The notes beneath the pieces are model-generated. The model ran no database searches and was not told the origin of the DNA. It saw nothing but the letters and a program-made list of their open reading frames with translations. Source: Actinomycetes bacterium (GTDB lineage Bacteria; Actinomycetota; Acidimicrobiia; Acidimicrobiales; RAAP-2). From it: 9,448 bases of DNA. This document shows, one piece after another, positions 1 through 5,575 of this stretch. The stretch's first letter is position 1. Each line of letters begins with the position of its first letter. The stretch is taken from assembly GCA_021800645.1 (NCBI GenBank), contig JAJYYT010000061.1, positions 1-9,448 of the forward strand. The letters run 5' to 3'. The position numbers and the translations under genes were made by a program.

Positions 1-1
1 G

Positions 2-163
2 GAGCTGGGCGTGGACGGCCTCGGCATGCTGGGCATGCGTGCAGCGGGCGACGCGGCGGCCGGGCGACGCGGCCACTCGTCGGGCGGTGCGAGGTGCAGG
101 TGCACGGCTCCGTGCGCGGGAGCCCCCCGGCTGTCGCGCGATCACCGGCCGGAAGCTACATGA
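2..163 (+). CDS. Possible 3' end of an upstream gene (partial, unidentified)
   Basis: The frame starting at base 2 is open from the window edge to a TGA at 161-163. Its first ~25 codons are strongly biased to G/C at the third position (ELGVDGLGMLGMRAAGDAA...), as in the clear genes of this window. The last ~30 residues are low-complexity, rich in Arg, Ala, Gly and Cys, and resemble no family I recognise, so the true gene could end elsewhere. A second plus-strand frame (base 1) is also open, to 261, so the reading frame is not certain. A 13-bp direct repeat (CGGGCGACGCGGC at 45-57 and 61-73) lies inside and may have altered the C-terminus by slippage. No function is proposed. Confidence 0.3.
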   Translation, partial: ELGVDGLGMLGMRAAGDAAAGRRGHSSGGARCRCTAPCAGAPRLSRDHRPEAT

Positions 164-320
164 GTGTCTACGGAATTGTCAACAATCCGTTCGAACAATC
201 CATCTCGAGGATCCAGCGGCCCCCTGGCGGCCGGAGAGCCCACGAGCATGTGGCAAGGTGAGGGCGGAGACGGCCCGCATGCGACGCCGAAGCGGTCGCC
301 TCCGCAGGAAAGGGGCTGGC
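164..320 (+). promoter_or_regulatory. Leader and candidate promoter/operator of the amidohydrolase
   Basis: This is the noncoding stretch before the amidohydrolase start. Bases 174-204 form an AT-rich island in otherwise GC-rich DNA. It contains an interrupted dyad (ATTGT 175-179, ACAAT 182-186), the octamer AACAATCC twice (181-188 and 194-201, 13 bp apart), and the palindrome TTCGAA (190-195). TTGTCA at 176-181 could serve as a -35 box, but I see no good -10 element at the right spacing. The arrangement suits a regulator binding on successive faces of the helix. That function is inferred only from repeat geometry and base composition. Confidence 0.3.
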
Positions 321-1235
321 GTGATCGACGTCGACGAGATCGTCGCGCTGGACGTGCACACGCACGTATGGATGTCGGTCGGCGCGCGGGCCGGCTCGCT
401 CGACCAGGTCGAGCACGGGCCCGAGGGCGCCGAGGCGATGGCTCGCTACTTCCGGACCGAGGTGACGGCGACGACCGTTCCCCAGATGGCGGACTACTAC
501 CGCAGGCGCAAGATGGCCTGCGTGGCGTTCACCGTCGACGCGACCAGCGCGACCGGCGAGCCGCCGGCGGTCACCAACGAGGAGATCGCAGCGCTGGCCA
601 AGGACCACGCCGACGTGGTCATCCCCTTTGCCAGCCTCGACCCCCACGCCGGCAAGGCCGCGGTGACTGCGGCACGGAGGCTCGTCGCCGAGCACGGGGT
701 GCGCGGGTTCAAGTTCCACCCGAACCTCCAGGCCTTCTACCCGAACGAGCGCGCGTTCTACCCGCTCTATGCGGCGATCGAGGAGTTGCAGGTGCCTGCC
801 TTGTTCCATACGGGCACCACGGGGGTCGGCGCGGGCGTGCGCGGCGGTGGCGGGGTCCTCCTCAAGTACTCGAACCCGATGTTCGTCGACGAGCTGGCCG
901 CCGACTTCCCCGACCTCCCGATCGTCCTCGCCCACCCGTCGTTCCCGTGGCAGGACGAGGCGCTGTCGGTCTGCTTGCACAAGCCGACGGTCTACATCGA
1001 CCTGTCAGGGTGGTCGCCGAAGTACTTCCCGGCGAACCTCGTCCAGTACGCGAACACGCTTTTGCGCCACAAGATGCTGTTCGGATCGGACTACCCGGTG
1101 CTCACGCCGGACCGGTGGCTCGCAGACTTCGAGAAGACGGCCATCCGCGACGAGGTGCGCAAGCTGATCTTGAAGGAGAACGCCGTGGCACTGCTGAAGC
1201 TCGGTCGCCGTGAAGCCTCGTCCACCTCGGACTGA
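321..1235 (+). CDS. Amidohydrolase-2 family metal-dependent hydrolase or decarboxylase
   Basis: This 304-residue protein belongs to the amidohydrolase-2 TIM-barrel family (COG2159 type), which includes ACMSD, gamma-resorcylate decarboxylase and 4-oxalomesaconate hydratase. Visible metal-site motifs, in order, are HTH at residues 13-15 on strand 1, FKFHP (130-134), LFHTG (His163), LAHP (His205) and FGSDYP (Asp257). Full length fits the family (about 280-330). The substrate cannot be read from sequence; hydrolysis or nonoxidative decarboxylation of a cyclic or aromatic acid would be typical. The GTG at 321 is chosen because AAGGGG (310-315) sits 5 nt upstream and HTH then falls near the N-terminus. 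In-frame ATGs at 279 and 39 would add an Arg-rich tail unlike the family and lack a good SD. The MFS exporter downstream is probably linked. No signal peptide is seen, so the enzyme is likely cytoplasmic. Confidence 0.88.
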   Translation: MIDVDEIVALDVHTHVWMSVGARAGSLDQVEHGPEGAEAMARYFRTEVTATTVPQMADYYRRRKMACVAFTVDATSATGEPPAVTNEEIAALAKDHADVVIPFASLDPHAGKAAVTAARRLVAEHGVRGFKFHPNLQAFYPNERAFYPLYAAIEELQVPALFHTGTTGVGAGVRGGGGVLLKYSNPMFVDELAADFPDLPIVLAHPSFPWQDEALSVCLHKPTVYIDLSGWSPKYFPANLVQYANTLLRHKMLFGSDYPVLTPDRWLADFEKTAIRDEVRKLILKENAVALLKLGRREASSTSD

Positions 1236-1236
1236 T

Positions 1237-1262
1237 CCTCGGCGAGCCGTCCCTCGCCGAGG
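1237..1262 (+). terminator. Stem-loop between amidohydrolase and MFS exporter
   Basis: CCTCGGCGA (1237-1245) and TCGCCGAGG (1254-1262) form a perfect 9-bp stem with an 8-nt loop, one base after the amidohydrolase stop codon. No U-tract follows, so it is not a canonical intrinsic terminator, though U-less hairpins are common after genes in high-GC actinobacteria. The 3' arm includes the GAGG that would act as SD for the GTG at 1270. The structure could therefore instead limit translation of the exporter. The pairing is seen directly; either role is inferred. Confidence 0.5.
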
Positions 1263-1269
1263 GCCGGGG

Positions 1270-2817
1270 GTGACGGCGGCCTCGGGCAGTCGGTCAGGGA
1301 TCCCTGCTGGTATCGCCGCTCCCGGGGTGATCGCGTCCTTCGGACTCGGCGCCCGGGCCGTCGACCGTCGCTACGCGGTCCTCGTCGTGTGCAGCATGAG
1401 CCTCTTCATGGCCTACATCGACAGCAGCGGGCTCAACGTCGCACTTCCGACCATCCATCGCGCCCTCCACGCGGACGTTGCCGACCTCCAGTGGGTCGCG
1501 GACGCCTACCTGCTGGTGCTGGCGAGCCTGCTGCTGCTGTCGGGGTCGATGGGGGACCGCTTCGGCCGGCGGCGGATGTTCACGAGCGGGTTGCTCATGT
1601 TCACGCTCGGCTCGGCGCTGTGCAGCGTCGCGCCGAGCGTCGAGACGCTCATCGCGTTCCGCATGGCGCAAGCGCTCGGAGGGTGCCTGCTCGTTCCGGC
1701 GTCGCTCTCCATCGTTCGCCAGGTGTTCACGGACCCCGTCGAGCGTGCTCGAGCGCTCGGGGTGTGGAGCGCCGTCTTCGGGCTGGGCATCGCCGCGGGG
1801 CCGATCATCGGAGGGACGCTGGTCACGAGCGTGGGGTGGCGATCGGTGTTCTGGATCAACGTCCCGATCGGCCTGCTGACCTGGTGGCTCGCCAGACGGA
1901 CGGTGCCGGAGTCGCGCGCGCCGCGCCCCCGGGCGTTCGACCCGGCCGGGCAGTTGCTCATGATCGTCGTGTTCGCCACCGTCACCTACGGCGTGATCGA
2001 AGGGTCTTCGGCCGGGTGGGGATCGGCGCTCATCGTGGGCATGTTCTGCGCGGGAGGGGTCGGCCTGGTCTTGCTCCTGGTCGTCGAGCGTCGCAGAACG
2101 GAGCCGCTCCTCGAAGCGCGCTTCTTTCGCAGCCCGCCGTTCTCGGCCGCGACGGTCATCGCGGTGACGAGCTTCATGGCCTTGTTCGGCTTCCTCTTCG
2201 TGAACACGCTCTACCTCCAGGACGTCCGAGGGGACTCCGCGTTGGCCGCGGGCGTCATGATCCTGCCGGCGACCGCCGCGATCGCCGTGTGCTGCATCGT
2301 CGCGGGGAACCTCGTCGGGCGCTTCGGGTCGCGGGCGCCCATGGCGGCAGGTGGGATCTGCATCGCTGCAGGCGGCGCGATGCTCTTGGACCTCGATCCG
2401 GTGACGAGCTTGCTCCGCCTCGCCGCGTGCTACACGATCCTCGGGTGCGGGTTCGGGCTCGTGAACCCTCCGATCACTCACACCGCGGTGAGCGGCATGC
2501 CGCCGGAGCGAGCGGGCGTGGCGGCGGCCATCGCATCGACCGCCCGGCAACTCGGCAGCGTGCTCGGGGTCGCCGTCATGGGCTCACTGGTGAGCGCCAC
2601 CAGCCTCGGCTCGGGCCACCTCTCCGGCGCGGCGGCCGACCGGCTCACGACCGCGAGCCACCTGGCCTGGGCGGTGTTGATCGCCTGTGGCGCCGTGTGC
2701 ACGCTGACCGCAATGGCCTGCGCGGGAAGCTGGGGGGTGCGCACCGCCGCACGCGTGTACAAGGAATCGCGCCGCGAGCAGCCCGGCGACGCAAGTCCGG
2801 GGGCGGCGACCGCATAG
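1270..2817 (+). CDS. MFS drug/metabolite exporter, DHA2 (14-TMS, EmrB/QacA) type
   Basis: This integral membrane protein (515 residues from the chosen start) is a proton-driven efflux pump of the DHA2 family. TM1 begins near residue 35 (YAVLVVCSMSLFMAY) and carries Asp51 in IDSSGLNVALPTI, the family's motif D1, although the usual D-x-T-I-V is altered to DSSGL. Motif A is GSMGDRFGRRR (92-102). The antiporter motif C is GLGIAAGPIIGG (171-182). The late ERAGVAAAIASTARQLGS segment (about 413-430) is also typical. About 14 hydrophobic helices fit the length. The start is uncertain: GTG 1270 has GAGGG at 1259-1263, GTG 1327 would give the usual short N-terminus before TM1 but lacks an SD, and GTG 1210 overlaps the previous gene. 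It probably exports a product or toxic relative of the amidohydrolase substrate, or is a general drug pump. The substrate is unknown. Confidence 0.9.
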   Translation: MTAASGSRSGIPAGIAAPGVIASFGLGARAVDRRYAVLVVCSMSLFMAYIDSSGLNVALPTIHRALHADVADLQWVADAYLLVLASLLLLSGSMGDRFGRRRMFTSGLLMFTLGSALCSVAPSVETLIAFRMAQALGGCLLVPASLSIVRQVFTDPVERARALGVWSAVFGLGIAAGPIIGGTLVTSVGWRSVFWINVPIGLLTWWLARRTVPESRAPRPRAFDPAGQLLMIVVFATVTYGVIEGSSAGWGSALIVGMFCAGGVGLVLLLVVERRRTEPLLEARFFRSPPFSAATVIAVTSFMALFGFLFVNTLYLQDVRGDSALAAGVMILPATAAIAVCCIVAGNLVGRFGSRAPMAAGGICIAAGGAMLLDLDPVTSLLRLAACYTILGCGFGLVNPPITHTAVSGMPPERAGVAAAIASTARQLGSVLGVAVMGSLVSATSLGSGHLSGAAADRLTTASHLAWAVLIACGAVCTLTAMACAGSWGVRTAARVYKESRREQPGDASPGAATA

Positions 2818-2824
2818 CCCACCC

Positions 2825-2849
2825 GGCCGACGGGGAGCTGTCGTCGGCC
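2825..2849. terminator. Hairpin in the convergent gap, possible bidirectional terminator
   Basis: GGCCGACG (2825-2832) and CGTCGGCC (2842-2849) form a perfect 8-bp stem with a 9-nt loop. It lies 7 bp past the MFS exporter stop, within the 97-bp gap between two converging genes, where one hairpin can serve both transcripts. It lacks a T-run on either side, so termination is inferred from position and stem strength only. Confidence 0.45.
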
Positions 2850-2914
2850 CTGACGCCGCTCGGCGCTCCCCGGCCCTCAGAGCCGACCGACGCGACCGAG
2901 CCCGTCGTGGCGGC

Positions 2915-3256
2915 TCACCAGCCCAGCTCGCGCAGCCGGGGGTCGCTGATGCCGAAGTGGTGGCCGACTTCGTGGAGGACGGTTCGGCGGACCTGCTCTC
3001 GGACCTCGGCCTCGGTGGCGCTGCGAGCCAGGATCGGCAGGCGGAAGATGGTGATCCGGTCGGGCGCCACCCCTGCGTACCCGATGGTTCTCTTGGTGAG
3101 CGGGATCCCCTCGTAGAGCCCGAGCAGCGGGCTTTCGGGCGTGCCGTCTGCGACCACGACGGCTACGTTGTCGATGCGGCTCCCGAGCTCCGGAGGCAGC
3201 GAGTCGAGCGCATCCGACACGAGCTGCTCGAAGCGCTCCTCGCTGACCTCGATCAC
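2915..3256 (-). CDS. Small zincin-like metallopeptidase (HExxH, PF06262-type)
   Basis: This 113-residue cytoplasmic protein matches the short 'metallopeptidase family' zincins common in actinobacteria. The hallmark is HEVGHHFGISD at residues 95-105: His95 and His99 as zinc ligands, Glu96 as catalytic base, and Asp105 as likely third ligand (HExxHxxGxxD). The preceding LLGLYEGIPLTKR (44-56) and DRITIFRLPIL (66-76) are also characteristic. Length is normal for the family; physiological substrates of these proteins are not well known. The start is GTG 3256-3254, overlapping the TGA of the upstream hydrolase in the sequence GTGA (4-bp overlap). No SD of its own is evident, so translational coupling to the upstream gene is likely. 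It is the last gene of the minus-strand group. Confidence 0.88.
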   Translation of the reverse strand: MIEVSEERFEQLVSDALDSLPPELGSRIDNVAVVVADGTPESPLLGLYEGIPLTKRTIGYAGVAPDRITIFRLPILARSATEAEVREQVRRTVLHEVGHHFGISDPRLRELGW

Positions 3257-3993
3257 GCAAGAGCCGATCTGAAGAACTGCTCGGTGGCCTTCCAGTGACG
3301 CTCGGCGGCCGCCTCGTCGTAGCTCGCGTTGTCCGGCACCGCGAAGCCGTGGTGCGCGTCGTAGGTCTCGATCGTGTGGGTGACGCCGGCCTCGGTCAGG
3401 GACCTCTCGAGCAGGTCCTTCTGCTCGTCGGGGAACGAAGGGTCCTCGCTCGCCCCCGCGACGTACACGGCGGCCCTGATCGCGCCGGCCTTGTGGTGCG
3501 GGCTGTCCGGGTCGTCGGCCTTGGCGAGGTTCCCCCCGTGGAAGGAGGCCGCCGCGGCGACACGCGCGCCCAGGTTGGCCGCGACCACGAGCGAGAGCCT
3601 GCCTCCCATGCAGTAGCCGGTGGTGCCCACACCTCCTGGCTTCTTCTCGGGCAGTGAGTCGAGGTAGTCGACGAAGGCCGCGGCGTCACGCACCACCTTG
3701 TCGGCGGTGTAGCCCTGCATCATGGCCATGATCTTCTCGGCCGACTCCTTCGTGGAGAACGCCGTGCGCATGTCGACGGGGCCGTAAGGACCGTTGCGGT
3801 AGTAGAAGTCGGGCACGAGGACCACGTAGCCGAGGGAGGACAGCCGCTCGCCCATCTGGCGGATCGTGTCGCGCATCCCTCCCGCGTCGGCGTACATGAT
3901 GACCGCTGGCCAGGGCCCCTCGCCCTCGGGAACGCTGAGCGCGGCCGGGCAGGTCCCGTCCGGGGTCTGGATCTCCACAGTACGTTGCGCCAC
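3253..3993 (-). CDS. Dienelactone hydrolase family protein (alpha/beta hydrolase)
   Basis: A 246-residue alpha/beta hydrolase of the dienelactone hydrolase/carboxymethylenebutenolidase family (PF01738). The nucleophile elbow is GYCMGG with Cys128, as in true DLHs, rather than Ser. Asp184 (ASEDPSF) and His215 (DAHHGF) complete the expected Cys-Asp-His triad. The early oxyanion-side segment reads VIMYADAGG (31-39), so the active-site Glu of classical DLH (QEIFG) aligns with Asp36. This suggests a different lactone or ester substrate from chlorocatechol-derived dienelactone. There is no signal peptide. The start is GTG 3993, supported by GAGAAGGGAG 5 nt upstream. It is translationally coupled to the zincin gene downstream by a GTGA overlap. 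A 150-bp gap separates it from the MFS gene behind it, so it may have its own promoter or be co-transcribed. Confidence 0.88.
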   Translation of the reverse strand: MAQRTVEIQTPDGTCPAALSVPEGEGPWPAVIMYADAGGMRDTIRQMGERLSSLGYVVLVPDFYYRNGPYGPVDMRTAFSTKESAEKIMAMMQGYTADKVVRDAAAFVDYLDSLPEKKPGGVGTTGYCMGGRLSLVVAANLGARVAAAASFHGGNLAKADDPDSPHHKAGAIRAAVYVAGASEDPSFPDEQKDLLERSLTEAGVTHTIETYDAHHGFAVPDNASYDEAAAERHWKATEQFFRSALA

Positions 3994-4143
3994 TTCGGCT
4001 CCCTTCTCGACTTTCGTCTCGTTGTCGCCTCGAGTCTGCGCGTCATCGGCACGGGCGCTCGGGCCTCGGCCGTCCCGGACGCGTCGGCTTGGGACCGTGT
4101 GCCGTCCGCGCCGTTGCGAGGGTGGCCTGCGGACTTCGAGCCT
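3994..4143 (-). other. 150-bp intergenic gap between MFS symporter and DLH genes
   Basis: The gap holds the SD for the hydrolase (GAGAAGGGAG on the minus strand, at about 3999-4008). I find no convincing -35/-10 pair, clean terminator or coding frame in it. It is GC-rich and could be an operon-internal spacer. Confidence 0.4.
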
Positions 4144-5547
4144 TCAGGATACGAAACCGGACCGCTGCCCGTCTGCGCTCGCGTCTGCGTTCGCCTCCGC
4201 CTCGTCGAGCTGCGCCGCTTTGGTCTCCGGGATGGCCCACACGATGACGGGCACTGCAAGGACGGAGATGGCCACGAGCGCGCTGACCGCCACCCCGATG
4301 CTGTGCAGCGGTGCTGCGCTCGCTCCGAGGATCCCGACGAGCGCCGGGCCGAGGACCGAGCCGGTGTTGCCGAAGCCGTTGCGGATCCACGCCGACGCCT
4401 GCGCGCGGATCGTCGTCGGGAACAGCTCGGTCGCGAAGGCGGAGAGGACCGGTGCGATGCCGACCCCGAAGAACGCAGTGCCGATGAGGAACGGCAGCAT
4501 CACCCAGCGATCGGTCACCTGGAACGTGAGCACGGCGCAGACCACGGCCGCGAGCACGTAGACCACCGCGGTCGGCCGACGCCCGATCCGGTCCATCATC
4601 CGGCCGCACCAGAGGTAGCCGAGCACGCTGACGAGGGCTGCGGCGGCGAAGAAGGCACCGGCCGTGCCGGTGCCGAAGTGCCGTTCGTGCTCCGCGTAGT
4701 ACGTCCACCATCCGACGGCTGCGGCTGATCCCAGGCCCTGGACGAAGGCGATGCCTCCCACCGCCGAGACCCGCAGCCGCGTCGCGCGGGCAAAGACCGC
4801 GACCGAGCTGACGACCGCTTCGCGCGCCGAGCGCCTGGGCGAGGAGGCCCGGGCGGCCCGGGCGTGCAAGTACGCCTCGCTCTCCTGCAGCTTGCGACGG
4901 GCGACGGCCACCACGAGGAGCGGGACCGCGGCGAGGAGGAAGAACATTCGCCACCCGATCGGGTTGTGGAGGAACCCGACTGCGACCAGCACGCCTGCGA
5001 GCACTGCTCCGAGCGGGCTGACGAGCAGCAGCCACGAGAGGTACCGGCCTCGGTGGGCGGGCGGCACCTCCTCTGCGAGCAGCGTGACCGCCACGCCGAA
5101 CTCGGCACCGATGAAGACCTGCGTCCCGAACTGGAACGCGGCGAACGACCAGAGGTTCCAGGAGACCGCGCTGAGCGTGGTGCACGCCGTGTAGCCGAGG
5201 ATCGACCACATCAGGATCGGGCGTCGTCCGATCCTGTCGGCGGCGAGCACCACGAAGAACGCGATGAACTGACCGGCCCCGATCGGGATGTTGGCGATCC
5301 CGACAGCCGCGGTGCCCACGTGGAAGGCGTCCTTCAACTGACTGAGCAGCACCGCCCTCAGCTCGCCGTCGTAGGAGTTGAACAGTGCCGCCGGCAAGAG
5401 CAGGGTGAGGAGCAGCCGCAGGTATGCGGGAGACCGAGGTCGTCCGGGGCCCTCTTCGCCGCCCTCCCTGGAGGTCGGGATGGCGCCTATCACGCCGAGC
5501 TGTGCTGGACCCGGACCGGCGTCAGGGTCGCCCCCCGTGGTGCACAC
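4144..5547 (-). CDS. MFS transporter, 12-TMS sugar/metabolite:H+ symporter-like
   Basis: This integral membrane protein (467 residues from GTG 5547) belongs to the sugar-porter/metabolite-H+-symporter side of the MFS. TM1 includes NSYDGELRAVLL (57-68). Both duplicated loop motifs are present: ADRIGRRP (103-110) between TM2 and TM3, and GRMMDRIGRRP (315-325) between TM8 and TM9. AEFG (148-151) and EEVPPAHRG (159-167) on TM4 and its loop match the family's GGE and ExxPxxxRG signatures, with Ala in place of a Gly. ATELFPTTIRAQ (372-383) and PETKAAQLDE (440-449) match the second-half and C-terminal signatures. Substrates of such carriers are aromatic acids, dicarboxylates or sugars; this one is unknown. 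The start is uncertain: GTG 5547 has only weak AGGG upstream, and GTG 5493 (18 codons later) is also possible. The gene lies 28 bp behind the lipid enzyme, so co-transcription is likely. Confidence 0.87.
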   Translation of the reverse strand: MCTTGGDPDAGPGPAQLGVIGAIPTSREGGEEGPGRPRSPAYLRLLLTLLLPAALFNSYDGELRAVLLSQLKDAFHVGTAAVGIANIPIGAGQFIAFFVVLAADRIGRRPILMWSILGYTACTTLSAVSWNLWSFAAFQFGTQVFIGAEFGVAVTLLAEEVPPAHRGRYLSWLLLVSPLGAVLAGVLVAVGFLHNPIGWRMFFLLAAVPLLVVAVARRKLQESEAYLHARAARASSPRRSAREAVVSSVAVFARATRLRVSAVGGIAFVQGLGSAAAVGWWTYYAEHERHFGTGTAGAFFAAAALVSVLGYLWCGRMMDRIGRRPTAVVYVLAAVVCAVLTFQVTDRWVMLPFLIGTAFFGVGIAPVLSAFATELFPTTIRAQASAWIRNGFGNTGSVLGPALVGILGASAAPLHSIGVAVSALVAISVLAVPVIVWAIPETKAAQLDEAEANADASADGQRSGFVS

Positions 5548-5575
5548 CCTGGAGTCCCTGGCGTCCCGTGGGTGA

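Noticed and set aside
45..73. 13-bp direct repeat CGGGCGACGCGGC
   Set aside because: Only two copies exist, in very GC-rich low-complexity sequence. It fits simple slippage and has no flanking mobile-element features.
39..320. N-terminal extension of the amidohydrolase to ATG 39 or ATG 279
   Set aside because: The added residues are Arg-rich and unlike the family, and they would cross the AT-rich regulatory-looking island. GTG 321 has a much better SD and places the HTH metal motif where the family has it.
1294..2550. Long minus-strand open frame (418 codons) opposite the MFS exporter
   Set aside because: Its translation is dominated by Arg, His, Glu and Asp with no hydrophobic core or motif. 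The plus strand carries clear MFS motifs here.
5547..5575. Terminator or promoter between the lipid enzyme and the MFS symporter
   Set aside because: The 28-bp gap holds only a short CCCTGG direct repeat (5547-5552, 5556-5561). I see no stable stem or -10/-35 pair, so read-through is more likely.
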